A stretch of DNA of 64,000 nt from Terrisporobacter petrolearius. Its GTDB lineage: Bacteria; Bacillota; Clostridia; Peptostreptococcales; Peptostreptococcaceae. Shown here one piece after another: positions 1 through 8,218 of the stretch; positions within the stretch are counted from its first letter, which is position 1, and the number at the start of each line of letters is the position of its first letter. Both the position numbers and the translations under genes were made by a program. Where the stretch lies: positions 1 through 64,000 of the forward strand of contig NZ_JAHZMO010000003.1 in the NCBI RefSeq assembly GCF_020748185.1, written 5' to 3'. Under the pieces are notes generated by a model that saw only the letters and a program-made list of their open reading frames with translations, searched no databases and was not told where the DNA came from.

Positions 1-110
1 AACTTTTGCATTAGTCCATTTTTACCAACCACATCTTCCATAGTTTTACACTTTTTAACTTCAACTTGATAGTCTATATCTGGAATAATTATTTCTTTTT
101 TATTTTTCAT
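1..110 (-). CDS. IS256-family transposase, N-terminal fragment cut by window edge
   Basis: Reading leftwards from an ATG at 110, an open frame of 36 codons runs off the left edge of the window. The start is preceded by a GGAGGT ribosome binding site at 117-122. The segment EDVVGKNGLMQK is typical of the N-terminus of IS256-family (mutator-type) DDE transposases, which have D(V/L)xGKxGL there. Only the N-terminus is present, so whether the transposase is intact cannot be judged. The palindromic sequence at 175-215 just upstream is likely the terminal inverted repeat of the same element. Confidence 0.75.
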   Translation of the reverse strand, partial: MKNKKEIIIPDIDYQVEVKKCKTMEDVVGKNGLMQK

Positions 111-174
111 TTTAATACCTCCAAAAGTTTAATATGAATATTATTCCAAACTTACCAGTTTTACATACAAAAAA

Positions 175-215
175 GACTGTAGGTAAGTTTGTTTTACACA
201 AATCTACCTACAGTC
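175..215. repeat. Probable terminal inverted repeat of the IS256-type element
   Basis: GACTGTAGGTA at 175-185 is mirrored by TACCTACAGTC at 205-215, with a TTTTACACAAA-type core between them. A TTTGTGTAAA stretch close to the end is a common feature of IS256-family termini. The repeat lies upstream of the transposase start and exactly where similarity to the neighbouring IS3 remnant begins, so it probably marks the element's boundary. It could also act as a terminator hairpin for transcription coming from the right. Confidence 0.5.
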
Positions 216-216
216 C

Positions 217-450
217 CTTAAAATTAATGGAATTAAGCAATCTATGTCTAGAAGAGGTAACTGTTGAGATAACGCTCCTATTGAAAGTTTTTTTAGTCAT
301 CTAAAATGTGAACTAGTCTATCTAGTTGATACAAGAGATTCAAAAGAAATCACAAAACTTATAGAGGAATATATTTCTTTCTACAATCACGAACGTGTAC
401 AAATAAAAAATGGCATGAGTCCAGTTGAATACCGAACACATGCCGCTTAA
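217..450 (+). pseudogene. IS3-family (IS150-like) transposase OrfB remnant with in-frame TGA
   Basis: The frame ending at the TAA at 448-450 encodes the C-terminal part of an IS3-family integrase-type transposase: GIKQSMSRRGNC, then a stop, then DNAPIESFF, and finally a FYNHERVQ and MSPVEYR tail. The family has Trp (TGG) where this copy has TGA at 265-267, so it carries a nonsense mutation. The N-terminal two thirds are missing and appear to have been cut off by the IS256-type insertion at about 216. The Glu of PIESFF is the last catalytic residue of the DDE triad. Non-functional. Confidence 0.8.
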
Positions 451-461
451 AGTGCCTTTTT

Positions 462-485
462 TATGAGTGTCTACTTGACAGAGTC
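462..485. mobile_element. Likely right end of the IS3-type element
   Basis: After the transposase stop the sequence GAGTGTCTACTTGACAGAGT resembles the terminal repeats of IS150-group elements, which often contain TGTCTACTT(G/T). The left end is missing, so neither the inverted repeat partner nor a target duplication can be checked. Confidence 0.35.
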
Positions 486-553
486 ATAACTATAGTCTAG
501 TCTTTTTATATTAGCATGGTAGTACTACTCGAAGTAATACCATATAAATATTT

Positions 554-1165
554 TTATTCCTTACTTTGTAACTTCACATAAGAAATTGCTTCTTTTCTGT
601 TTCGAAGATTTAGTTTTACAAAAATATTACTAACATGCTTTTTAACTGTACATTCTGTAATATATAATTTATTTCCAATTTCTTTGTTATTACATCCATC
701 TCCAATTAATTGTAAAACTTCATCTTCCCTTTTAGTTAGCTTATTTCTACTATGTTTTTCTTCATGCTCAAACAACTTTTCAAGTAAGTCTAAATCATAG
801 TACTTTTTGCCTTTGATTACGCTATGTAAAATAGAAGAAAAATCGTTTTTGTCAGGTATGTCTGCAACATAACCTTCCACACCATTTTTTAAAGCTCTCT
901 TAAAAATAGCCCCTCTTTTTCTAATATCCAATACAATAACTTTTATTTGATCATTGATAGACTTTATAGATTCTACAAAACTTAATAATTCCAAATAGTC
1001 ATTCCTTATATCTATTATTATCATTTCAATATTATCGTATTGCATATTGCAAATAAGTTCTAATTTTTTCGCAGAAATAACTTCAATTTCATCTTCACTA
1101 TTATTTAGTATATCTTCTACTACCCCAATAATAATATCTGATTCCGAAATAACTAAAACATTCAT
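554..1165 (-). CDS. LuxR/NarL-type transcriptional regulator with atypical receiver domain
   Basis: This 203-residue protein has a receiver-like domain (about residues 1-120) and a C-terminal LuxR helix-turn-helix (about 142-200; LTKREDEVLQLIGDG, then the NKEIGNKLYI and VKKHVSNIF recognition region). Asp52 in MIIIDIRND sits where receivers are phosphorylated. Two hallmarks look altered: the N-terminal acidic pair reads ISESD, and the conserved Lys near the end of the receiver is absent (GYVADIP instead of the usual GYLLKD). Phosphorylation may therefore be weak or absent. No histidine kinase is adjacent. The start is set by AAGGGGTGT upstream of the ATG. Confidence 0.8.
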   Translation of the reverse strand: MNVLVISESDIIIGVVEDILNNSEDEIEVISAKKLELICNMQYDNIEMIIIDIRNDYLELLSFVESIKSINDQIKVIVLDIRKRGAIFKRALKNGVEGYVADIPDKNDFSSILHSVIKGKKYYDLDLLEKLFEHEEKHSRNKLTKREDEVLQLIGDGCNNKEIGNKLYITECTVKKHVSNIFVKLNLRNRKEAISYVKLQSKE

Positions 1166-1335
1166 TTCGTTACACCCCTTACTAAAAACAAAAAATCAAG
1201 CAAGCTGACATTTTAGTTTTAAATTTATTCCCTCAATCTTGAAAAAATCATAACCTTAACCCTAATAAATTACTTTTATCATTTAATTATCTGTATTTAT
1301 AAAGGAGTCTATCATTTAACTTAAGTTCTGTCAAT

Positions 1336-1353
1336 TAAAGTAGTACTACTTTA
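1336..1353. promoter_or_regulatory. Perfect 18-bp palindrome between the LuxR-type and HAD genes
   Basis: TAAAGTAGTACTACTTTA is a perfect palindrome upstream of the LuxR-type gene (start 1165) and downstream of the HAD gene. Its core GTAGTACTAC recurs at 517-526, just past the 3' end of the LuxR-type gene. It may be an operator for a dimeric regulator; there is no T-run that would make it a clear terminator. Confidence 0.3.
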
Positions 1354-1394
1354 TTAATCTAAAGAAATATATTTAAAGTAAATAGCGTTTATAT

Positions 1395-2177
1395 TTAATC
1401 AATAATATCAAAATATTTCATTGCATGTTCTATTCCATCTTCATCTATATGTTTTGTTACAAATGTAGCTTTTTTAAACAAATCTGGATTGCCATTTCCC
1501 ATAACTATACTATTGGAGGCACTTTCTAACATTGGTATATCATTGTTGCTGTCTCCAAAAGCAAATGTATTTTCTTTATTTATATTAAAATAATTGATTA
1601 AAAAATCTATCCCACTTCCTTTTGAATGTCCTTTGGGTATTAATTCTCTCGTTCCTTTTCCATGATCTATGTAATCAAATATTTCTTTTATTTCTTCACA
1701 GAAATCATCTATATATTTGTTATCATCATACCTAATAAACATCTTATTAAATGTCATATTTTCTAAATCATATGCCTTTACTGGGTAGTTTTGTTTTCTT
1801 AGATTAGACAATAAAAAGTCATCTTCTGCATTTTCGTCAACATATATAGCTTCTTCACCTTCTAAAACAGCATTTAATTCATATTTTTTTAATGAATCTA
1901 GTATAACGTTATACTTTTCTTTATTTACTCTGTTAACATAAAGTACTTCATTGTTTACTTCTATATAAGTCCCACATCCACAAACATATCCATCAAAACC
2001 TAGTTCCTTTATATCATCACCGATTAATGATTTTGTCCTTCCTGTATTTATAAAAATCAGATGGCCTTTTTCTTTTGCTTTTTTAAGTGCATTCTTTGTA
2101 CTTTCTGGTATTGTAAACGTTTTGTGAGAAAGCAAAGTTTCATCAATATCGAAAAATAAAATTTTTCTATTTTCCAT
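1395..2177 (-). CDS. Cof-type HAD-IIB family hydrolase
   Basis: A 260-residue cytosolic phosphatase of the HAD superfamily, Cof subfamily; these usually dephosphorylate sugar phosphates or flavin and pyridoxal phosphates. Motif I is FFDIDET with Asp10 and Asp12 (nucleophile and acid/base). Motif II is INTGRT, and motif III/IV is FGDSNNDIPML near the C-terminus. The C2-type cap lies between about residues 85 and 190. The length is normal. The gene stands alone with its own likely promoter at 2215-2243. The substrate cannot be told from sequence. Confidence 0.85.
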   Translation of the reverse strand: MENRKILFFDIDETLLSHKTFTIPESTKNALKKAKEKGHLIFINTGRTKSLIGDDIKELGFDGYVCGCGTYIEVNNEVLYVNRVNKEKYNVILDSLKKYELNAVLEGEEAIYVDENAEDDFLLSNLRKQNYPVKAYDLENMTFNKMFIRYDDNKYIDDFCEEIKEIFDYIDHGKGTRELIPKGHSKGSGIDFLINYFNINKENTFAFGDSNNDIPMLESASNSIVMGNGNPDLFKKATFVTKHIDEDGIEHAMKYFDIID

Positions 2178-2214
2178 GTTATTATCCTCCCTAATGTCTT
2201 TTTATTTAAATATA

Positions 2215-2243
2215 AATATAGCCTTAAGTTATATTTTTTTCAA
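2215..2243 (-). promoter_or_regulatory. Predicted sigma-A promoter of the HAD gene
   Basis: On the minus strand TTGAAA (2243-2238), a 17-base spacer and TATATT (2220-2215) form a good vegetative promoter about 40 bases upstream of the HAD start codon. Confidence 0.45.
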
Positions 2244-2493
2244 TTGCATTTTTTCTATTATACAAACAATTTTATGAAATCTAATTACTTAAATATTAAT
2301 ATTTTTCACAAAATGAAATTTATGAAAAAACTAAATTTTTGTATGTTTTTGACGAAATAAAGCAATGTATAATGTAACAATGCGCAAATTATCTAATGTA
2401 TAATGATTTTTTCACTTTTCTGATATATCTACATTGTAACACATACAGTTATTCCAACTTATATCCCTAAAATTAAAGTATCAGGAAATTACA
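2244..2493. other. AT-rich intergenic region, no gene seen
   Basis: Together with the promoter and the terminator on its flanks this gap spans about 340 bases between the HAD gene and the DUF1232 gene. It is extremely AT-rich. The string AATGTATAATG occurs twice (near 2367 and 2397). No open frame with a ribosome binding site and no clear RNA structure was recognised. Confidence 0.4.
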
Positions 2494-2520
2494 ATAAAAA
2501 AGCCAGTGTAAAACTGGCTT
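2494..2520 (-). terminator. Terminator of the DUF1232 gene
   Basis: AGCCAGT (2501-2507) pairs with ACTGGCT (2513-2519). On the minus strand the stem is followed by TTTTTTATT. The hairpin overlaps the last bases of the gene. Confidence 0.75.
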
Positions 2521-2933
2521 TATTCTTCATCTTTAATACTATAGCTAGCATCATCTATTATATTTGGATCTTTATATACTTTTTTACCACTTCTCTCATA
2601 TGGATCTTGAGGGCCTTTATACTTGGACAGTTCCTCATTAATTATACCTATTGCCCATATTATCATAAAGGCATCATCAAAAAAACCTAATGGTCCAAAC
2701 AATGCCTCTGGAATCACATCTATAGAAAATACAAAGTATATTAGTGTGGCTACAAAAGAAAAAAATACTTTTGCTTTTCCTAAAAAAGATACATTTCTAT
2801 CACTAAAATAGTCTGCAACTTTAGGCAAATTTTTTATAAATCCTATGCCAAATCCAGCTTCTTTAAATCTTACTAATATTCTCTTAAAGCTATCTAAAAA
2901 CCTGTTGCCAGTATTCATAGTCTTGTTCATCAT
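2520..2933 (-). CDS. YkvA/DUF1232-family membrane protein
   Basis: This 137-residue protein has the DUF1232 signature: a hydrophobic segment VATLIYFVFSIDVIPEAL followed by GFFDDAFMIIWAI, the D-x-I-P-E and F-D-D pattern typical of the family. Two membrane segments are predicted around residues 55-100, with a charged tail after them. Molecular function is unknown for the family. AAGGAG lies five bases before the ATG, and a second ATG follows directly. Monocistronic, with its own terminator. Confidence 0.8.
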   Translation of the reverse strand: MMNKTMNTGNRFLDSFKRILVRFKEAGFGIGFIKNLPKVADYFSDRNVSFLGKAKVFFSFVATLIYFVFSIDVIPEALFGPLGFFDDAFMIIWAIGIINEELSKYKGPQDPYERSGKKVYKDPNIIDDASYSIKDEE

Positions 2934-3034
2934 ACATTCTCCTTAATAATAAGATCTTTGTACATAATTGTTTATACAATATATTAAAACAAAAATCGAC
3001 TATATTCAAGAATTTTATTATGTATTCTTATAGT

Positions 3035-3694
3035 TTATTCTATAATTAATCCTATTAGCCTTACCAATTCTAATCCTTGACTAGCATTTACTTTAGCTTT
3101 ATATAGTTCAGGTATCCCAATTTCTATTCCATCAATCTCACAGTTAGATAAATTTACACCTTCTAAATATGTTCTTGTAAAGACTGTCTTTTTAAAATCA
3201 CAATCATCAAAATTCAAACATTTATTCTTTACTTCCATAAATACACTTGAAGCAAAAGATGAGCCTTCTAAGCTTACCTTATTTAATTTACTGAAAGCAA
3301 AACTACTGTAATCACCTAAAATATTTTTAAATAAGCAATCTTTTAAATGTGCATCTTCAATTTTGCACCCTAACATCTTGCAATTTACGAATTCAGTTCT
3401 AAATATACTTCCTTCTGAAAAATCTATATTTGATAAATCACATGTGTCAAATATAACATCTAATAAGTCTATATATCTAAATATACAATTGTCAAAATTT
3501 ACATTTTTAAAAACACAACTATCAAAAGATAACCTAGACTCATCCATAGTTGGAATATCAATATTTTCAATCAACTTATCACAGATTTTTTCATCTTCCT
3601 CTATTAATTCTAATAACTGGTCTAAAGTATTTATTACTTCTAAATTAACATTTATCTTAGGCTTTTGAATTTTTTTCAATCTACTCATCTCCAT
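3035..3694 (-). CDS. Pentapeptide-repeat protein
   Basis: From about residue 60 onward this 219-residue protein shows the five-residue periodicity of pentapeptide repeats (such as FKNVNFDNCIF, NIDFSEGSIF, VSLEGSSFASSVF), which fold into a right-handed quadrilateral beta-helix. The first 55 residues are a charged leader without repeats. No signal peptide or membrane segment is visible, so it is likely cytosolic. Some family members protect DNA gyrase from quinolones or toxins, but most have no known role, and nothing here singles one out. Confidence 0.8.
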   Translation of the reverse strand: MEMSRLKKIQKPKINVNLEVINTLDQLLELIEEDEKICDKLIENIDIPTMDESRLSFDSCVFKNVNFDNCIFRYIDLLDVIFDTCDLSNIDFSEGSIFRTEFVNCKMLGCKIEDAHLKDCLFKNILGDYSSFAFSKLNKVSLEGSSFASSVFMEVKNKCLNFDDCDFKKTVFTRTYLEGVNLSNCEIDGIEIGIPELYKAKVNASQGLELVRLIGLIIE

Positions 3695-3747
3695 TCTTAA
3701 AATTTCTCCATATCCTTTGGAAAAATAGTTATTTTTATTTAATTATA

Positions 3748-4410
3748 TTACCATTTATTTATTTCTTTACATAAAATTTTTCCATCAGCATATTTTTCTA
3801 AATATTCACAAGCCTCATCCATATATTTATCTAACTCTTCATCACCATTAAATGAAATTATATTCATTAAAATATGCTTAGAATCTGTGGTTATCATAGC
3901 TCTTATAGAATCTGAAGTTGTGCTACCAAACTTTCCTTTATCATCATAAAATACTGGTAAATTAGCAATATTCAATTCTCCCTTACCTATACCTGCATAA
4001 GTTTCGCCTTCCTCAGCAATTGTAAAATGTATATCTCCACTTATCTTATCTAAATCATAAGTTCCTACAGAGTATGCAGAGTTTAAAGAAATTAAATTAT
4101 TTATATCTACCACATTATTAACTTTATATAAACCAATCCCTCTAGCTATTCTTCTATATAGTGCCTCAGAAGATAGTCTATATCTGGATGGGTCTTTTCC
4201 AAAAGATTTATAAGCAGCTCTAGAGTTTGCAATATTATTTATTGTATTAATTGTTTTAACAGGTACACTATTTTCTATTTCCTTTGCTTTTTCATCAATT
4301 ATGTTCCATAACTTTTCATTCTTTTCTGTTACACTAACATAAGCTTCTATAGAACCGATTGCCACCTTGTTGCATTTTTCATTAATTTTATCATCAATTA
4401 TTATTTTCAT
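3748..4410 (-). CDS. B3/4 domain protein (phenylalanyl-tRNA synthetase beta-like)
   Basis: The 220-residue protein carries a B3/B4-type domain like that of the beta subunit of phenylalanyl-tRNA synthetase. Conserved pieces include NSRAAYKSFGKDPSRYRLS, SEALYRRIARG and a Y-x-G-I-G-K-G-E-L-N stretch. Stand-alone B3/4 proteins are thought to edit mischarged tRNA or bind amino-acid derivatives; this is family knowledge and not shown here. No synthetase core is present. It lies 53 bases downstream of the previous gene's upstream region, so cotranscription with the pentapeptide gene is possible. Confidence 0.8.
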   Translation of the reverse strand: MKIIIDDKINEKCNKVAIGSIEAYVSVTEKNEKLWNIIDEKAKEIENSVPVKTINTINNIANSRAAYKSFGKDPSRYRLSSEALYRRIARGIGLYKVNNVVDINNLISLNSAYSVGTYDLDKISGDIHFTIAEEGETYAGIGKGELNIANLPVFYDDKGKFGSTTSDSIRAMITTDSKHILMNIISFNGDEELDKYMDEACEYLEKYADGKILCKEINKW

Positions 4411-4612
4411 TTTTCCAACCCCCTTTTCTATTTAGATATAATTATACTATAAAAAAGCATGCTTATCATTTTTAACTAAATTTTTGTTCATATCCATATT
4501 TTTTCTTTTCAATAATACTATTTTCTTAATATAATTTTTTTTTATGGCCAAAATATTCCATAAGCTATGTTAAAATAATAATAGTTAAAATATTATATTA
4601 AGAGGTGTAAAT

Positions 4613-5122
4613 ATGTTAAGTGAAAAGCTAGAAAGAAGTTTAAATGATCAAATAACTTTTGAATTCTATTCTTCATATACTTATTTAGCAATGTCTGCAT
4701 TTTGTGAATCTTCTGACTTAAATGGATTTGCTAATTTTTTTAGAGTTCAAGCAAAAGAAGAGTTAGATCATGCTATGAAGTTATATGATTATGTATTCCA
4801 AAAAGGCGGTAAAGTGGTCCTTGGGGAAGTAGAACAACCTAAAAAAGAATATGATAACATGGTAGATGTATTTGAAACTGGTTTAGAGCATGAAAGAATG
4901 GTAACAAGTAGAATCTATGCTATTACTGATATAGCTACCGAAGAAAGAGAACACGCTACTATGAGTTTCTTAAAATGGTTTATTGATGAACAAGTAGAAG
5001 AAGAAAATAACTTTAACTCTTTACTAAAAAAAGTAAAAAGATGCGAAAATAATCCAGCCGCTCTTTATATGCTTGATGATGAGTTAGCAAATAGAACTTA
5101 CGTGGCGCCTGTTACAAATTAA
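4613..5122 (+). CDS. ftnA: Ferritin (non-heme iron storage)
   Basis: A 169-residue bacterial ferritin that oxidises Fe(II) and stores iron inside a 24-subunit cage. Glu17, Glu50 and His53 (in KEELDHA) match the ferroxidase ligands of E. coli FtnA, and the second half holds the matching E-x-x-Q and E-E-x-x-x-N parts of the four-helix bundle. Length and start (AAGAGGTG seven bases before the ATG) are typical. It is monocistronic with its own terminator. In anaerobes such ferritins limit iron-driven oxygen damage, in line with the rubrerythrin at 44610. Confidence 0.93.
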   Translation: MLSEKLERSLNDQITFEFYSSYTYLAMSAFCESSDLNGFANFFRVQAKEELDHAMKLYDYVFQKGGKVVLGEVEQPKKEYDNMVDVFETGLEHERMVTSRIYAITDIATEEREHATMSFLKWFIDEQVEEENNFNSLLKKVKRCENNPAALYMLDDELANRTYVAPVTN

Positions 5123-5128
5123 TTTATA

Positions 5129-5171
5129 AAGTTACCTATAATGTCAATCATTTTAGGTAACTTATTTTTTT
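5129..5171 (+). terminator. Terminator of the ferritin gene
   Basis: AAGTTACCTA (5129-5138) pairs with TAGGTAACTT (5154-5163), followed by a T-rich run. Confidence 0.8.
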
Positions 5172-5222
5172 ACTTTTTTTAAATATTAATTAATATTTTA
5201 TTTAAATAAAAAAAACTTTCCA

Positions 5223-5265
5223 AATTAGAATATAGTATTATAATAGTGTTAAATAAATTCTAATT
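5223..5265. promoter_or_regulatory. Inverted repeat around the promoter region of the TetR gene
   Basis: AATTAGAA (5223-5230) and TTCTAATT (5258-5265) flank a TATAAT at 5239-5244. This could be an autoregulatory site, but it differs from the GGGCACGCC sites in front of the MMPL gene, so the link is weak. Confidence 0.25.
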
Positions 5266-5280
5266 AAAAGGAGTCTTAAT

Positions 5281-5955
5281 ATGAATGAATTAAAAACGCA
5301 AACCATAAGTGATATGGAGAAAAATATATTAAAAATATCTACAGGGTTATTTTTAAATCAAGGCTATGATAAAACAACTATTAGACAAATTGCTGAACAG
5401 TGTGGAATAGGAAGAGGTCATTTATATTATTACTTCAGAAAAAAAGAAGATATTTTAATCCATATTTTTAAACAAATCTTAAATAAAATTTATGATGATG
5501 TTATAGAAAGTAGTGATGATAAAACAGAAGTATTGTTAAGCTATGCTACAATACAATGTGTTTATACCTATACTTTAGTTTTAAATGAAAAACTATTCAG
5601 AATTTATCTACAAGGTTCTAATATAGAAATTGTAAGAAGAGCTGCTCAAAATATTTTAATAGATTTGTGCAAGAAAAAGGCTGAAGATATGAATTACGAT
5701 ATAAAAGAAAAAGATATATGTTTTAGTGTTACTATTGGGTATGCAGGGGAATGTGAATTAATGAAAAGATATTATCACGGTGAAGAGGACTTTGACATAG
5801 ATTCAATTGTAAGAAGTATTACCTCTACTCGTTTACTATTGCTTAATATCATAGATCATAAACAAGTGAATGAAATCGTGGATAAAGCAATGGTAGAGGC
5901 AAAAAAATTTGATTATAACGACATAATTGCAAAATTCCATTATTTCGAATTTTAA
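5281..5955 (+). CDS. TetR/AcrR-family transcriptional regulator
   Basis: The 224-residue protein has an N-terminal TetR helix-turn-helix (about residues 15-60) including TTIRQIAEQCGIGRGHLYYY and FRKKEDIL. The rest is a helical ligand-binding domain of no recognised subtype. It lies directly upstream of, and in the same direction as, the MMPL exporter but has its own terminator at 5954-5987, so the exporter uses a separate promoter. By position it is the likely repressor acting on the repeated sites at 6034-6074. Confidence 0.9.
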   Translation: MNELKTQTISDMEKNILKISTGLFLNQGYDKTTIRQIAEQCGIGRGHLYYYFRKKEDILIHIFKQILNKIYDDVIESSDDKTEVLLSYATIQCVYTYTLVLNEKLFRIYLQGSNIEIVRRAAQNILIDLCKKKAEDMNYDIKEKDICFSVTIGYAGECELMKRYYHGEEDFDIDSIVRSITSTRLLLLNIIDHKQVNEIVDKAMVEAKKFDYNDIIAKFHYFEF

Positions 5956-5987
5956 GATGAACAATGTAAAGTTGTTCATCTTTTTTT
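5954..5987 (+). terminator. Terminator of the TetR gene
   Basis: GATGAACAA (5956-5964) pairs with TTGTTCATC (5972-5980) and is followed by seven T residues. Confidence 0.85.
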
Positions 5988-6022
5988 ATTTTAAACTAAT
6001 TAGAAAATTTTAGCAAAAACAG

Positions 6023-6051
6023 TTGACATAGTATTGGGCACGCCCTATAAT
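6023..6051 (+). promoter_or_regulatory. Strong sigma-A promoter of the MMPL operon
   Basis: TTGACA (6023-6028), a spacer of exactly 17 bases and TATAAT (6046-6051) are both full consensus. The spacer holds the first GGGCACGCC operator-like site, so a bound repressor would block RNA polymerase. Confidence 0.85.
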
Positions 6052-6074
6052 TTTGTTATAAATTTGGGCACGCC
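6034..6074. promoter_or_regulatory. Repeated operator-like sites before the MMPL gene
   Basis: TTGGGCACGCC occurs at 6034-6044 and again at 6064-6074, start to start 30 bases apart, close to three helical turns. The first copy extends to GGGCACGCCC, part of a palindrome inside the promoter spacer; the second is followed by TAAACGTGC. The GC-rich sites stand out in AT-rich DNA. They are probably the operators of the adjacent TetR regulator; this is inference from position. Confidence 0.6.
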
Positions 6075-6104
6075 TAAACGTGCTAATATTTTGGAGGGGT
6101 AAAT

Positions 6105-8198
6105 ATGGAAAGAATTGCAAAAAAAATTGCAAATCACAGTAAGTTAATCTTACTACTGGCAATAATCTTATTAATTCCATCTGCATTTGGTTATTTTAAC
6201 ACAAATATTAATTATGATATCTTAAGTTATTTGCCAGACAATATTTCTACTACAAAGGCCGAAAAACTTTTAAAAGATGATTTTGGTTGTGGTACTCTAG
6301 CCATGTTAATTGTAGAAGATATGAATGATAAAGACGTTTCTAAGGTTAAGGACAAGATTGCTCAGGTTGATGGTGTAGCTGATGTGCTATGGGTAGATGA
6401 TTTTATGGATTTATCAGTACCTAAAGAAATTTTACCAAAAGATATGACTGATTTTCTATACAACGGGGATAAATCTACGATGATGATAGTAAAAATGGAA
6501 AAAGCCACTGGGGACATAAAAACTCAAAATGCAGTATCTTCTATAAGAAGCATTGCAGGAAAACAAGCTTTTTTAAGTGGCATGTGTGGAATTCTTAAAG
6601 ATACCAAGGATTTAGCAGACAAAGAAGTCCCTTTATATATACTAGCAGCAAGTATTTTAATTCTAATTATCCTTGGTCTTACTTTAGAATCCTCTGTTAT
6701 ACCAATAATTTTCTTAACAAGTATTGGTATGGCCGTAATATATAACTTTGGCTCAAACATTATATTTGGAGAAATTTCTTATATCACAAAAGCCTTAGCT
6801 GCTGTATTACAACTAGGTGTTACTATGGATTATTCAATATTCTTATTGCATCGATACGAAGAAGAAAAAATCAAGTGTCCAAAGGATAAAAAAAGTGCTA
6901 TGGCAAATGCCATAAAAAATACCTTTATATCTGTTGCTGGTGGTTCTGTTACTACCATAGCAGGTTTTTTAGCTCTATGTGCTATGGAGTTAGGCTTTGG
7001 AAAAGATATAGGTCTAGTAATGGCAAAAGGAGTTTTAATTGGTGTTCTTAGTACTATTACTATACTACCCTCTTTCATACTTGTGTTTGACAAACAAATT
7101 GAAAAATATAAACATAGAACAGTGATGCCAAAGTTTAATAAAGTATCTAAAATTATAGTCAAGAATTATAAAAAATTAGCTATCTTATTTATAATCATAT
7201 TTATTCCATCTTATTTTGGATATAAAAATGCTAATGTCTACTATAATTTAGATGAAAGTTTACCAAGTAATTTTCCTTCAATTATTGCTACAAACAAAAT
7301 GAAAACTGATTACAATATGGAAAGTACCAATTTTATATTAGTAAAAGATAGCGTTTCTCCAAATGATTTAAGTGAAATGATTAAAGAAATTGAAAATTTA
7401 GATGGTATTACTTCTGTTATTGGACTTGAAAAATATATAGGCCCAAGAGTTGATCAAGATTTCTTACCTGACGATATTTTAAGCGAAGTAAAATCTAACG
7501 GTTATGAACAAATATTAGTCAACTCAAAATATAAAGCAGCTACCGATGAATGTAATGCTCAAATCGAAAAATTAAATAAAATAGTTCATGAATATGATAG
7601 TGAAGGACTTGTAGGTGGTGAAGCACCTCTTACTTTAGACTTAATAAAAATTGCCGATACAGATTTCAAAAAAGTAAGCGCTGCCTCTATTATTGCTATA
7701 TTCATTATTATTGCTTTATTGTTTAAATCAGCATCACTTCCAGTATTTCTAGTTGCCACTATACAATGTGCTATATTCCTTAATTTAGGTATTCCTTATT
7801 ATACAGGAAATGTAGAACCATTTATAGCCTCTATAGTTCTTGGTACTATACAGCTGGGAGCTACTATTGACTATGCTATACTTATTACTTCTAGGTTTAG
7901 AGAGGAAAGAAATGAAGGATATGAAAAATTTGAAGCTATGGAACGCTCAATAAAAGGAAGTGCTCCTTCTATTATAACTAGTGCTCTATCATTCTTTGGT
8001 GCTACTGTTGGCGTAGGATTAATTTCAAAGCTTGATATGATTAGTGCTCTTTGCACTCTAATGGCAAGAGGTGCCATAGTTAGTATGTTTATAATTATTT
8101 TTATACTTCCTGCAATACTATTATTATTTGAAGGAATCGTTGTTAAAACTAATAAAAGTTTTATAACTAAAAAAGAATTATGTGAAGAAACTAATTAA
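6105..8198 (+). CDS. MMPL/RND-superfamily transporter
   Basis: The 697-residue membrane protein has the two-fold layout of MMPL (RND-type) exporters: a first membrane helix, an extracytoplasmic domain (about residues 35-170), a bundle of about five helices, then the same pattern again from about residue 350. Conserved proton-relay pieces LGVTMDYSIFLLHRYEEE and LGATIDYAILITSRFREE appear in the two halves. Such proteins export lipids, fatty acids or drugs using the proton gradient. It is followed after 20 bases by the heptad-repeat gene. GGAGGGG precedes the ATG. Confidence 0.9.
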   Translation: MERIAKKIANHSKLILLLAIILLIPSAFGYFNTNINYDILSYLPDNISTTKAEKLLKDDFGCGTLAMLIVEDMNDKDVSKVKDKIAQVDGVADVLWVDDFMDLSVPKEILPKDMTDFLYNGDKSTMMIVKMEKATGDIKTQNAVSSIRSIAGKQAFLSGMCGILKDTKDLADKEVPLYILAASILILIILGLTLESSVIPIIFLTSIGMAVIYNFGSNIIFGEISYITKALAAVLQLGVTMDYSIFLLHRYEEEKIKCPKDKKSAMANAIKNTFISVAGGSVTTIAGFLALCAMELGFGKDIGLVMAKGVLIGVLSTITILPSFILVFDKQIEKYKHRTVMPKFNKVSKIIVKNYKKLAILFIIIFIPSYFGYKNANVYYNLDESLPSNFPSIIATNKMKTDYNMESTNFILVKDSVSPNDLSEMIKEIENLDGITSVIGLEKYIGPRVDQDFLPDDILSEVKSNGYEQILVNSKYKAATDECNAQIEKLNKIVHEYDSEGLVGGEAPLTLDLIKIADTDFKKVSAASIIAIFIIIALLFKSASLPVFLVATIQCAIFLNLGIPYYTGNVEPFIASIVLGTIQLGATIDYAILITSRFREERNEGYEKFEAMERSIKGSAPSIITSALSFFGATVGVGLISKLDMISALCTLMARGAIVSMFIIIFILPAILLLFEGIVVKTNKSFITKKELCEETN

Positions 8199-8218
8199 TT
8201 AATAGGGGGTTTATTAAA

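Noticed and set aside
265..267. In-frame TGA in the IS3 transposase remnant as a second selenocysteine site
   Set aside because: The family has Trp (TGG) here, the gene is truncated by another insertion, and no suitable stem-loop follows. It is a nonsense mutation in a dead gene.
3363..3668. Plus-strand open frame opposite the pentapeptide-repeat gene
   Set aside because: Shadow frame without ribosome binding site; the opposite strand has clear pentapeptide periodicity.
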